A stretch of 64,000 nt of DNA from Bacteroidota bacterium (GCA_016787485.1 JAEUUL010000004.1:186001-250000); one strand, 5' to 3'. Numbered from the stretch's first letter, positions 17,601 through 25,020 are shown. The notes: a model not told the origin generated them from the sequence alone. Program-made: numbers and translations.

Positions 17601-20192
17601 CTTTTTGAAACAAATGCCTATGGCACACTGCATGAGTTTGTTTTGAAGGATACCAACTATTTAGCATGGGGTATAGATCTTGGAAATACCCAAACGAGAT
17701 TCACCGGGTTTTATACTGCCAAAGGCCACCGGTATACAGATACCACAAGTCACAAGAACAACTGGAAATTCCTTCTTGCAGGAATGCCTTGCATACAGGG
17801 TGGAGAAATGCTTTACAAGGTGTATGACTGCGCTTATTTACAACCAGGTAAAATTTCCATAGACAAAATAAATACGGCTGCTGGAAATGAGTTGGCTCCG
17901 TTTTTTCTGGAGGCATATTCAAAAGGCTTGGATGAAGCCCGCATGCTGCCTGCAACCTTTAATGTGTTTACTGAACCCGAGCAGGAGTTTCTTTTTAAAT
18001 ATTTAACAGTTAACAATTTGTGCGGACCCGAAGTGCTTTATGCAATGGCCGCGGCCTATGAGATTAAACAAAATCCCGAATTGTTAAAATGCATGCAGGA
18101 CCTGGATTTTCGGGTGGGCATGCAACTTGCTGCCGATGGCCTTGAAAATCTGAACGATGAGACCATATCAGTTTTAAGAGACAATGCCTCTCTGACCCAT
18201 TTCCGCAAACTGCTGAAACCTGCAACCAGAGAACTATCTGGTTCGTGGTATAAAGAAGCCTGGTGGTTTTTATACCGTGCACGAAAATTGAAGCTTATGC
18301 AACCCAGACTGCTCACCATGGATTCCTTGAATGTGTTTCTTAAAACGCTTAATGGATATAATCCATGCAAAACCTGTATACTCAGAATGCTTGACAGGGC
18401 TTCGCGCAAATCCTTGTTATTGCATTTTGCCATCACGGGGAAAGAATCATCCTGGGTTGTTGACTTATTAAGCACTACACCAGCGGAAGATCAGGAAGAT
18501 GTGCTTCAGTTTTTGGAAAAAGACAATTACAAATTGTTCACCGCCATCTATGAGTTTCTGGACGAAAACGAACAAACGAATTGGGTAAATGCAGCCTCCC
18601 GCTTGATACTGGAGAGCCGGACTGTTCCGGAATCGCTGAAAGCAGACTGGACAAAATTAAAAACAGGTGGGAAATATTTTAATAACAGCCCCTATTTGAT
18701 TATCGGGAAAACCATCACTTTCATTCAGTCTGGAGGTCACTTTCTTTCAGAATTTAGGGGCGAATGGAACAAATCCAACGGACAGGTAAGTATCACCAGT
18801 GAGATACTACATTTGTTTCATTTTAAACACGAATATACAACCGGTGCATTTCAGTATGTCAGGGTGCGTTTTACCTCGGATTTTCGGTTTTTATTGCCCA
18901 ACAGTGCCAAAATCAGGCATGACAGCGAAGCGATTCTTCCCGTTGTTTTTGTATATCAATTGCTCAGGGATCAGGCAAGTGTTGAACGAACGGCAGCCTT
19001 AAGAATCGGGGTTGCGGCCGGCATTGCACTTTTCTCTGGCTTTACGGCAACAGAAGTGAGTGCGCTTCTTGTCGCAGATCTGGTAGTGACCGGGGGTGAT
19101 ATTGTGATTACAGCCAACGAAGACAGGATCCAAAGCTCTGGTACTCCTGAGCAAAAAGAATGTCTGGAAGTTTTTCAAACACTTACAGGATACTATTTCG
19201 GAGCACGTATCGGCGGGGACTTGCTTCGCATTGCAACGGACAAACATAGTGTACAGGCCCTGATATCAAAGGTTGCAGAAGGAGGCAAACGGACAGGAGA
19301 ATCTATAAGCAAAGGGTTGTTTGTCCTTGAATCGCGCCTGTCCCAGTTCAGTTTTAGAAATCTGGCAAGTGCCGAAGCATTGCAACAGAAACTATCCAGT
19401 GTTTACCGAACGGTAAAACTGCATATCCATGCCGCCAATGCCCCCCCTGAGGTTTATGCACGAATCAATAGTGCCGGGCAGTGGGTGGTTGAAGAAACCG
19501 GCTACAGCAATACCCTGCTGGGATTGTATAATGAAGCAGGCAATGGTGAACTTTGGCTTTCCCGGCTGCGCTGGCATGATCCTGTAAGTGCCGGTAGTCC
19601 GGTTTCTCGTGTGGTGGGCCGCTACAAAGGCATCCGCTACGAAAGCGAAAACGGCGCCATTGTGGAGGGCGAGCTGGAGATCATTCAGCTGAAGAACGGC
19701 GGGTTTTGGGTGAGGGAGGGGGGTTGGAAGTATTCAACCAAAATTGATAAGTCCATCACCGTTGTTGAAAAAGAGTCATTGTTTGGTGATAATGCCAAAA
19801 CTTTTTTAGATGGCTTTTATCGTACAGTTTTAACGAATGAACAATTAGTTCTTTATAGAGTATTTGGCGGTGATGCAAGGCTGGGAGGTAGTTTTGCAAC
19901 TACAGTTTCCGGTGCCACAAGAGAAGAATTGGCATTACTGGACGAATGGAATAATACGATGAGGTTTGAAGTTAAAATAGTGATTCCAATAAAAACAAAA
20001 TTGAATATCGGCAAGGTTGGCAAACAAACTAGTAAAGACGGCAAACAAATATTAAATGGCGGGGCAGATCAGGTTATTCTGCCGTTTAAATGGGATAATA
20101 GTTGGATGAAGAGTATAACAGATAAAACCACAGGAAGAATATATCAAAATATCAGTGAATTCGAAAGAGATTTTCCAACATTAATCCGGTGA
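14676..20192 (+). CDS. Giant secreted polymorphic toxin with zincin motif and variable C-terminal tip
   Basis: About 1,838 residues from a TTG at 14676, preceded by GGAGGG at 14663-14668. The frame is open from 14508, but ATGs there would overlap the divergent gene and leave the signal peptide (GLILLLGLNLQA) internal. Order: signal peptide; ~250-residue beta-rich N-terminal region (NLQVTPPFPL) with fibronectin-like domains; a zinc-protease motif HELCHGLFGLEH near 855 with a Met-turn NLMDY near 880; a long helical region; a conserved junction at about 1651-1683 (IRYESENGAIVEGELEI); then a ~155-residue AT-rich tip. The zincin-HELxHGxF-LMDY combination is familiar from Bacteroidota polymorphic toxins, where it is thought to process or present the toxin. 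The tip has YRVFGGDARLGGSFATT and NGGADQVILPF, faintly like ADP-ribosyltransferase toxins. No T9SS sorting domain is seen. Confidence 0.8.
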   Translation: MIAIQVCIKRSLPGLILLLGLNLQAQIYPVSANLQVTPPFPLGLADYSGSTDKLSLQLLNKDPLTTQVTAYVALKLEAPGITLQTRSTYRPGTPFNLIIGTPLLLNGTDLRELFDPDNMDFAGYSLSAYRQNGNRLPEGIWKLTLQAFDFHTRLPVSNQAFVMMQAFRHPPPLLNWPEENAIVPASFPQYITFQWTPRHTGSLNGLQAQYKFRLAEIQPAGRQPNEVLKSVSPPLYETLTDQTMLVFGPALPQLIEGRSYAWQIQAIDPNGTDAFENQGYSQARAFTWAPPCPVPGNAGLQLSPGGLLLTWQPDAMHSAFWVEFRKKDEPVWKQEKVSVANWQSSSLQKNTEYQVRLYGVCPLGISDKTAILNLRTGGSSSEWDTWADQNCGKPRPKADLSNTAPLGTLQTGDTATAYDFPLYITHIDENHGNGYFTGSALTRTPFTGKIPVPCTFEKARFNADRKLIDGHIKIVETPLEISNRTVERLGEKWREYFGENWNRWQTYSYSAPISKVQKDSWGRIRIFGAGGEESLSGGKNIVIADENGVEWFVSAGGAISPAEGKKTTPVVPDLRGGQGTPTSIPGGLPRIHFHAPVENGYDGSEIQKITAGRLYDELKCSDTLYTVGWKLLQTGRYDSVYASFHPGKKPTVQPDSVLFLRSDGTVLKSRRTGPGSWVVYLSGRLHLQADALWAMAWRNVTGNPARVREVLGKINLITVDVKRVVISLVQANGQSVKQDTVSLSASLREILRPYGVYPVLQISKDLQVKGYDPEKDKITISRSAWRTAYGSDLNRFINAWQSTHPWQKNRPATDTAWFFITGAAAGGESGYMGLGNPYGFLFAGGTEPAPYTIAHELCHGLFGLEHSFGEDPSRAGNSQNLMDYAPPFSLLHALQWKQIHEGCNLKEQLQQTSQTSSRGKLAVVQNVELLKPYAVNGYLTFLAPSGIPFSLPVDGLTKLAFNQPGDTYGKAGGNSLFETNAYGTLHEFVLKDTNYLAWGIDLGNTQTRFTGFYTAKGHRYTDTTSHKNNWKFLLAGMPCIQGGEMLYKVYDCAYLQPGKISIDKINTAAGNELAPFFLEAYSKGLDEARMLPATFNVFTEPEQEFLFKYLTVNNLCGPEVLYAMAAAYEIKQNPELLKCMQDLDFRVGMQLAADGLENLNDETISVLRDNASLTHFRKLLKPATRELSGSWYKEAWWFLYRARKLKLMQPRLLTMDSLNVFLKTLNGYNPCKTCILRMLDRASRKSLLLHFAITGKESSWVVDLLSTTPAEDQEDVLQFLEKDNYKLFTAIYEFLDENEQTNWVNAASRLILESRTVPESLKADWTKLKTGGKYFNNSPYLIIGKTITFIQSGGHFLSEFRGEWNKSNGQVSITSEILHLFHFKHEYTTGAFQYVRVRFTSDFRFLLPNSAKIRHDSEAILPVVFVYQLLRDQASVERTAALRIGVAAGIALFSGFTATEVSALLVADLVVTGGDIVITANEDRIQSSGTPEQKECLEVFQTLTGYYFGARIGGDLLRIATDKHSVQALISKVAEGGKRTGESISKGLFVLESRLSQFSFRNLASAEALQQKLSSVYRTVKLHIHAANAPPEVYARINSAGQWVVEETGYSNTLLGLYNEAGNGELWLSRLRWHDPVSAGSPVSRVVGRYKGIRYESENGAIVEGELEIIQLKNGGFWVREGGWKYSTKIDKSITVVEKESLFGDNAKTFLDGFYRTVLTNEQLVLYRVFGGDARLGGSFATTVSGATREELALLDEWNNTMRFEVKIVIPIKTKLNIGKVGKQTSKDGKQILNGGADQVILPFKWDNSWMKSITDKTTGRIYQNISEFERDFPTLIR
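19626..19723 (+). repeat. Toxin junction repeat, copy 1 (in the full-length toxin)
   Basis: A 98-base segment encoding the residues just before the variable tip (GIRYESENGAIVEGELEI and on to WVREGG). It is repeated with only a few differences at 20910-21007. Similarity at protein level extends further upstream, to about 19450. Confidence 0.92.
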
Positions 20193-20456
20193 AATAGATT
20201 GCAGTGTTTTATATGATTTATCTATAATATTTAGTATCTCAAGCGCCAATTCGGAATCCTCAGGAGGTGCTTCCATTATCATTCTGATAGAAAATAACAA
20301 TTCTTCTTTTGCGGCGGAGAAATTTTTATTCTCAATGCAATGAATAGAATTGTTTAGTGAATCAGAAGTTTTTAAATATGCTGAAAATGGGTCTTTAGAA
20401 ATAATGGTGTCCAAATAGTTTAAAGCCTTTTTGATATTTGAAATTATATGCTCCAT
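20181..20456 (-). CDS. Candidate immunity protein, convergent with the toxin
   Basis: A 91-residue protein from the ATG at 20456; an 11-residue upstream extension is possible. It is helical and acidic (IISNIKKALNYLDTIISK, PPEDSELALEILNIIDKS), with no signal peptide or known motif. It runs opposite to the toxin and overlaps the toxin stop by 12 bases. Size, AT-rich composition and position directly after a toxin tip fit an immunity protein, but immunity genes usually follow on the same strand, so this is an inference. I do not recognise the family. Confidence 0.55.
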   Translation of the reverse strand: MEHIISNIKKALNYLDTIISKDPFSAYLKTSDSLNNSIHCIENKNFSAAKEELLFSIRMIMEAPPEDSELALEILNIIDKSYKTLQSISPD

Positions 20457-20514
20457 GTTAATATTCACGCAATCAACACCTTTGTGCAATCATCTCCTAT
20501 CTGACTGATTTTCC

Positions 20515-20700
20515 TTACCGCAATCTTTTGACCCGGGGTTTCACTTCACTGGGGTGAGAAATATGTACGTACAAACTGTCTATGGCTTCATCATCAAATT
20601 TTAGTGTTTTCTCTACTTTATTTGTTGTGCCTGTAGTACGCAAATATATGTGTTTGTTTCGTACATAATATTGGTTTCCCCGAATTTTGTCTATTTGTGA
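20515..20700 (-). pseudogene. Start-less reading-frame remnant
   Basis: On the minus strand an open frame of about 60 codons has protein-like content (KIRGNQYYVRNKHIYLR, KTLKFDDEAIDSLYVHIS) and ends in a normal TAA at 20515, but has no start codon before an in-frame TAA near 20698. It may be the 3' end of a decayed toxin, immunity or other accessory gene. No family is recognised. Confidence 0.35.
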
Positions 20701-20723
20701 TTAGAATTCAGCAGGTAGCCTAG

Positions 20724-20810
20724 ACATTACACAACTACATTAAAATCGCAAATGCGAAGAGTTGGTTGGTGGCGGAAGAGCCCTACTATGGCAGCACTTT
20801 GCTGGGGCTA
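20724..20810 (+). pseudogene. Degenerate fragment of the toxin backbone before the orphan cassette
   Basis: Between in-frame stops at 20721 (TAG) and 20811 (TAA) the frame reads NYIKIANAKSWLVAEEPYYG then STLLGL. This is clearly related to the full-length toxin at about 19450-19530 (YARINSAGQWVVEETGYS, NTLLGL). After the TAA the same frame continues with DLWLSRLRWYDPL, matching ELWLSRLRWHDPV, into the orphan toxin. The similarity shows the cassette was once, or is designed to be, a toxin C-terminus. Confidence 0.7.
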
Positions 20811-20870
20811 TAAAGTGAAGGTGATTACGGAGATTTATGGCTTTCCCGGCTGCGCTGGTATGATCCCCTT

Positions 20871-21509
20871 GTGCAGACCAGCGAGATAAAAGCCAGTATT
20901 CAAACCCTGAAAGGCATCCGCTACGAAAGCGAAACCGGCGCCATCGTAGAAGGAGAGCTGGAGATTATTCAGCTGAAGAACGGCGGGTTTTGGGTGAGGG
21001 AGGGGGGAAATACTGTCATCAGGGGGGTAACGAATGCACAATTTTTTGAGACAGTTGCTGATTTTGCCAATGGGAAAAATGAAATTATTGCAAATCAAGC
21101 ATGGTCATTATGGAAAGATGAAAAATGGTCTGATTTGGAAAGGTTGTTTAAATCTAATAATATCAATGTTTATAATGGTATTATCTTTCCTCCCAATAAT
21201 GGTGCAGTTAGTGTATTAAAAAGAACTCTTGACCCAAAAGACTTTAAGGGACATTTAATTATTGATAGATATGGTTCTACAAGTGGTAAATTTACCTCCC
21301 CGGCCAATACGCCATTTGAGAAGCGTGCATTACCCAATTCATACTTGAGTCTTAAACCACAACAATATAAAGTTCTTAAACCAATTACTAATGTTGAAGA
21401 AGGTCAGATTATTCCTTGGTTTGGTCAGCCCGGATTAGGTGTTCAATATAAATTGGAAAAATCAGTTCAATATTACATAGACGAAGGATATCTTCAATTA
21501 TTACCATAA
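20871..21509 (+). CDS. Orphan TNT-domain (NAD+ glycohydrolase) toxin cassette
   Basis: 212 residues from a GTG at 20871, the first usable start after an in-frame stop; no ATG is available, so it may be silent. Residues ~14-46 repeat the junction of the large toxin (IRYESETGAIVEGELEI). A spacer with helical features follows. Residues ~95-212 match the TNT domain (DUF4237), named after the Mycobacterium tuberculosis necrotizing toxin: IDRYGSTSGKFTSPANTPFE, KRALP, PWFGQPGLGVQY and a closing GYLQLLP. Known TNT toxins hydrolyse NAD+. The toxin stop is one base from the next gene. Context and domain order are those of an orphan toxin tip that could recombine into the full-length gene through the repeat. 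Confidence 0.85.
   Translation: MQTSEIKASIQTLKGIRYESETGAIVEGELEIIQLKNGGFWVREGGNTVIRGVTNAQFFETVADFANGKNEIIANQAWSLWKDEKWSDLERLFKSNNINVYNGIIFPPNNGAVSVLKRTLDPKDFKGHLIIDRYGSTSGKFTSPANTPFEKRALPNSYLSLKPQQYKVLKPITNVEEGQIIPWFGQPGLGVQYKLEKSVQYYIDEGYLQLLP
20910..21007 (+). repeat. Toxin junction repeat, copy 2 (in the orphan cassette)
   Basis: A 98-base near-copy of 19626-19723, in the same orientation and frame. After it the two sequences diverge completely: copy 1 leads into the current tip, copy 2 into the TNT tip. Confidence 0.92.
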
Positions 21510-21510
21510 A

Positions 21511-21897
21511 ATGAAAAAAATAGAATATACGACGGAAGGCAGCTATCTCTACACGGGAGCATTTGATTCGCCAAATGAAAATAAGATAGTTCAGTTTAGT
21601 ACTGACGAAAAAATCGCATTTAACATTGAGAAAGCAATCGAAACTTCTAACGATTGTCATGAATCATTGGATATTCATGATTTAAAGAAAATATGCAAAG
21701 AAAGCGGTATTAAAGTTACAATTTATCCCAGTGGTAAAATGGCTTTAAGTAAATTGGATTCTTCACAAGACGAATTAAAAAGTTGTTTTTTAACAAAAGT
21801 AGCAACAGGAAAAGCCAACTATTTGGTTTGTTTTGCCTTTGAAGAAACCCAACCTGCGCTTTATAAAGCTAAAATAGTCAGTGTTTATATTTTATAG
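21511..21897 (+). CDS. Candidate immunity protein for the TNT toxin
   Basis: A 128-residue soluble protein starting one base after the TNT stop codon, so very likely translated with it. It starts MKKIEYTTEGSYLYTGAF and has an alternating beta/alpha character (DLKKICKESGIKVTIYPSG, NYLVCFAFEETQ) with no export signal. TNT toxins are neutralised by a cognate cytoplasmic antitoxin that binds the NAD+ site, and the tight coupling makes this the obvious candidate. I do not recognise its sequence family. Confidence 0.65.
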   Translation: MKKIEYTTEGSYLYTGAFDSPNENKIVQFSTDEKIAFNIEKAIETSNDCHESLDIHDLKKICKESGIKVTIYPSGKMALSKLDSSQDELKSCFLTKVATGKANYLVCFAFEETQPALYKAKIVSVYIL

Positions 21898-21940
21898 AAT
21901 AAAGAGATAAATGTGAATATTTTGAAGAAATAGTACTAAA

Positions 21941-22180
21941 ATGATTCAAATAGGAGACTCAGTATGCGGCCCAATCAGAGATTTATTGATTTGGCTAGTG
22001 AAGCACGATAAAATAAGCCTTGATCAAAAAATTCAAGATTATCATTTTCATGAGTGGTATTTTTTAATTGACAGCAAAATGGAAAGCATACCGGAAAATT
22101 TAATGGCTGACGTAAAGATTGATCAAAATAAAGTAATATGTAATTGTCATTGGTCTGTAATTGAATTCAAAAAATGTTAG
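21941..22180 (+). CDS. Small AT-rich protein, possible second immunity gene or truncated gene
   Basis: 79 residues (MIQIGDSVCGPIRDLLIWLV...), no signal peptide, 43 bases after the previous gene and in the same direction. Composition matches the neighbouring cassette genes. Its TAG stop is followed in the same frame by another ~65 open codons, so it may be the first half of a gene broken by a nonsense change. No family recognised. Confidence 0.5.
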   Translation: MIQIGDSVCGPIRDLLIWLVKHDKISLDQKIQDYHFHEWYFLIDSKMESIPENLMADVKIDQNKVICNCHWSVIEFKKC

Positions 22181-22378
22181 TTCATTAGCAATTTTTATTT
22201 GTGCAGGATTTTTAAAAGAAATGATACCATCAATACAGAGTATTTGGCAGATTCTACTGAATTTGGGCAGATTCTGGCTGAGGCAAGAGAGAAAATGAGA
22301 TTTGCAAATAATGGCAACATTCATTTACCCAATGGTCTCGGTATTTTCGAAAACGACAAAATGACACTTCTTTTTTAA
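22181..22378 (+). pseudogene. In-frame continuation or C-terminal remnant after the 79-residue ORF
   Basis: Directly after the TAG at 22178-22180 and in the same frame, about 65 codons stay open to a TAA at 22376. They read like protein (RNDTINTEYLADSTEFGQIL, AEAREKMRFANNGNIHLPNG). There is no good start codon. It is either the lost second half of the preceding gene or the tail of another decayed toxin cassette. Confidence 0.4.
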
Positions 22379-22520
22379 ATCCTTCACATACCCGGAATAC
22401 ATTCTTGAAGCCGGTAAAGGGACTTTAAGGGCCGGGTCTGAGCCGGTAAAAGCATTCCAAATTCGTTGTATCAAACGATAGCCTTTCGGGAATTTCCCTC
22501 ATACTCCCTATCTTTCCGCC

Positions 22521-23111
22521 ATGAGTGCAACCGTATATCTCACAGAAGCCATAGACATCAGCACAGGGCCCGTGCTGGACAGGGACAGTTTTCATCCTGA
22601 CGAGTATACCTACCGGTTTTATCAGGATTTCAGGGTGCGGGGCCGCGGCAAACTCAGCCTGCTCAGGCCCAATGGCTGGGTTGAGTTTGAGGATGTGTTT
22701 GTGCACATCACCCTGGAATGGACCCTTCGCCGTACTGAGGCCCGGGGTATGGAGACGATGGCGCAGCCCGGCGAGTTTGCCTTGGGTCAGCTCTCTAAGG
22801 TTCAACAGGCGCAGTCCCTATACTCACAGCAAGCCATGCGCATGATGGAGGATCCGGGAAAGTACGCCATGCGCTTTGCCGGTCTGTGGGCGGATTGGCA
22901 GGTGATTGCAAGCGGAGAAATACCAGAAGAGCAGCAGGACGGATATGTGAAGGAGGCCCAGTTAGACATCCAGCGCGCATTGATTCTCCGGGCATCGCAG
23001 GGTGGATACCCGGTCCGTTTCGGTCTGCGCACCGATGCCACACTCAAAGATTTTCAGCAGGATCCCGACTTTCAGTCCATCCAGGAAAAATTTGGCAAGT
23101 TTGTGAAATAG
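22521..23111 (+). CDS. Conserved-looking protein of unknown function
   Basis: 196 residues, soluble, no signal peptide. The first ~75 residues are beta-rich (MSATVYLTEAIDISTG, HPDEYTYRFYQDFRVRGRGK) and the rest helical, with Gln- and Glu-rich stretches (LGQLSKVQQAQSLYSQQAM). GC content returns to the level of the housekeeping genes, unlike the toxin cassettes just before it, so it is probably not part of that locus. A TATCTTTC sequence at 22510-22517 is one base off the -7 box. I do not recognise it. Confidence 0.65.
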   Translation: MSATVYLTEAIDISTGPVLDRDSFHPDEYTYRFYQDFRVRGRGKLSLLRPNGWVEFEDVFVHITLEWTLRRTEARGMETMAQPGEFALGQLSKVQQAQSLYSQQAMRMMEDPGKYAMRFAGLWADWQVIASGEIPEEQQDGYVKEAQLDIQRALILRASQGGYPVRFGLRTDATLKDFQQDPDFQSIQEKFGKFVK

Positions 23112-23130
23112 CCAGGCTGTAAATTTCGGA

Positions 23131-23200
23131 CAGGCTCCCCAGAGGCGTTGCTCCGGGTTTTCAACACGAGGCGTTGCTCCTGACCTTTAGCCCGAATCTT
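23131..23200 (+). repeat. Short intergenic repeat with GAGGCGTTGCTCC
   Basis: The motif GAGGCGTTGCTCC occurs twice here, followed by TGACCTTTAGCCC. A reverse-complement relative lies at about 24668-24720 and a decayed one at about 61430-61460. Its role is unknown. Confidence 0.5.
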
Positions 23201-23259
23201 TGATTCGGGGGCAGGCAGTGTGGCAGCCTTGTAGTTAGTTAACTGCTGGCTCACTGAAC

Positions 23260-23504
23260 ATATCAGCCTTCATTTCCTTATACCGGGCCGAGAAACTGGC
23301 TACTGTAGCGGCTTATCACACAGTAAAATCCCGCTAATCCGTTTTACATCCCTGTGAGACGGCCCCGCAGCGCGAGGAGGACAGCGCAGCCCGCAACGAA
23401 GTGGAGGGCGCAAGCCGGCAAGCTGCCCGGGAAGGCCTGCGACGGGAAAGGCGCCTTGGGCCGTCTGCCTTTTTGGCTCCACCTTTTTTGGCGAAAAAAG
23501 GTGG
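23260..23504 (+). repeat. Composite intergenic repeat, copy A (partial)
   Basis: Shares with copies at 53501-53993 and 60935-61313 the sequence TATCAGCCTTCATT, a core with CAGCCCGCAACG and GTGGAGGGCGCAAGCCGGCA, and a terminal hairpin at 23479-23504 (arms CCACCTTTTTT and AAAAAAGGTGG around GGCG). The left half of the element is missing. It fills much of the 515-base gap before ssb. Confidence 0.75.
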
Positions 23505-23578
23505 TAATAATTACATTGAAAGCAATAGTTTTTCCAAGTATAGGTATAGTTCAAGTTTCCCCATCGTTTTTCAAAATG

Positions 23579-23608
23579 AAAAGAGGCCGGGATTTCCCGG
23601 CCTCTTTT
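23579..23608 (-). terminator. Terminator hairpin downstream of ssb
   Basis: A perfect 13-base-pair stem (AAAAGAGGCCGGG / CCCGGCCTCTTTT) with loop ATTT, followed by T-rich sequence when read on the minus strand. It lies 18 bases past the ssb stop. It could work in both directions. Confidence 0.85.
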
Positions 23609-23626
23609 CCATATTTGGGTTGAGCC

Positions 23627-24013
23627 TCAGAACGGCAAAGGTTCCTCCGCTTTTTCCACTTCCGCCTTGCCGGCATTTTTGGGTTGTCCCAGCATCAGCA
23701 GTTCGTTTACGATGATTTCGGTGACATACCGTTTTTGTCCGTCTTTGTCCACATAATCGCGGTGGTTGAGTTTGCCTTCAATGGCCAGTTTGGTGCCCTT
23801 GCCCACCATTTTTTCTACGGTTTCAGCCTGCTTGCCCCGGAATACCAGGCTGTGCCAGCTGGTGTTGTACACCCAGTTGCCCTGGATGTCTTTGCGGCCT
23901 TCCATGGTGGCCAGGCTCAGGTTGGCCACTTTGCTGCCGTTTTCAAATTGGCGGACTACGGGGTTCATGCCAGCGTTTCCGATCAGTCGTACAGAATTAA
24001 CAGAATTTTTCAT
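23627..24013 (-). CDS. ssb: Single-stranded DNA-binding protein
   Basis: A 128-residue OB-fold protein (VRLIGNAGMNPVVRQFENG, TSWHSLVFRGKQAETV, VGKGTKLAIEGKLNHRDY) that coats single-stranded DNA in replication and repair. It ends in an acidic tail with PLPF, a variant of the DDDIPF tip that recruits partner proteins. The tail linker is very short. The length is that of the compact Bacteroidota Ssb form, often a second copy next to the longer main Ssb, so it could be either. A strong terminator follows it. Confidence 0.93.
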   Translation of the reverse strand: MKNSVNSVRLIGNAGMNPVVRQFENGSKVANLSLATMEGRKDIQGNWVYNTSWHSLVFRGKQAETVEKMVGKGTKLAIEGKLNHRDYVDKDGQKRYVTEIIVNELLMLGQPKNAGKAEVEKAEEPLPF

Positions 24014-24246
24014 AATGTGTGTTTTTACGTGTGTGTTTGGTTTAAAAATGTTTTGTTGTGCCTCAGCGGTTTGTCCCGTTCACCGGCGCCAGGTGGAAGG
24101 GGTTTGCCGTTTTGGTGATGCAAAGGTTTAGCGGCTGCAGAAACCGATTCGGTAAAGAATCAATTACTTTCGGTTGCAAGTATTTGTAACCATTTGTTGT
24201 CGGGTAACAAAAAAGTGTTATCATTGTATAAAGTCTTTACCCACCT

Positions 24247-24612
24247 ATGCCAGAGGTAGCCAAATGTCCGGAATGCGGAGACAAGATCCGGGGCCGGTCC
24301 GACAAGAAGTTTTGCAGCGATGCCTGCCGGAATGCCTGGAACAACCGCCAGAACAGCGACGCCACCAGTGTGGTGCGCAACATCAACAATGCGCTGCGCA
24401 AGAACCGCCGCATTCTGGAAGAAGTACTCAATGGGCATGCAGAGGGCAAGGCACGGATTCAGATGAAGAAACTGGCCGCCAAAGGGTTTCAGTTTGATTA
24501 TTTCACAAGCATTTACCGCACCAAAACGGGCAGCGAGTACCACTTCTGCTATGAGTACGGCTACCTGAAACTGGACGATGAGCACTACATGGTGGTGAAG
24601 AGGGAGCAGTAG
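24247..24612 (+). CDS. Zinc-ribbon protein of unknown function
   Basis: 121 residues. An N-terminal four-cysteine ribbon (CPECG, then KKFCSDACRNAW) resembles treble-clef zinc domains of the kind that bind nucleic acid. A basic helical segment follows (NINNALRKNRRILEEV) and then a beta-rich C-terminus (YEYGYLKLDDEHYMVVKRE). It is cytoplasmic. Similar short proteins are common in Bacteroidota with no assigned role. It is divergent from ssb across a 233-base gap. Confidence 0.8.
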   Translation: MPEVAKCPECGDKIRGRSDKKFCSDACRNAWNNRQNSDATSVVRNINNALRKNRRILEEVLNGHAEGKARIQMKKLAAKGFQFDYFTSIYRTKTGSEYHFCYEYGYLKLDDEHYMVVKREQ

Positions 24613-25020
24613 GATGCAGGGTTACCTGGCCTATGTCATGCTGTTGCCCATGTCATGTTGCTTGCATTCCCGGGCAACGCCTCAGGGCTAAAGGTCCGGA
24701 GCAGCGCCTCTGGAAAGCCTGTCGAACCATACATGGGCCCCGTACCTGACCCAAAAACGAATACCCAATAACTAAAATGGGCCTTGCAACTTCACGTCAT
24801 GAGAATGAATTGGAGTTAGTGGATTTACCAGACCAGCAGATCGCCGGCAATTGTTAAGCATCAATACATCCTGCACCCATCGCAGCTTTTGTTATTCACT
24901 GAAAATTTTCACTGGTTGGGGTTTCCAAAAAGAGGGGTATGGCACACATTGCGTATATTTGATGTTAAGTGCAACCCGCGGGTATAGTTTCAACATCCAC
25001 CCGCCGAACATTTTTACAGC
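24613..25020. other. 408-bp intergenic region
   Basis: No gene is seen. The left part (24668-24720) is a reverse-complement relative of the short repeat at 23131-23200. The right end holds the promoter box for the cyclase gene. Confidence 0.6.
24954..24961 (+). promoter_or_regulatory. Bacteroidota -7 box upstream of cyclase gene
   Basis: TATATTTG fits TAnnTTTG. It is 59 bases from the ATG at 25021. No clear -33 TTG is seen at the usual distance. Confidence 0.5.
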
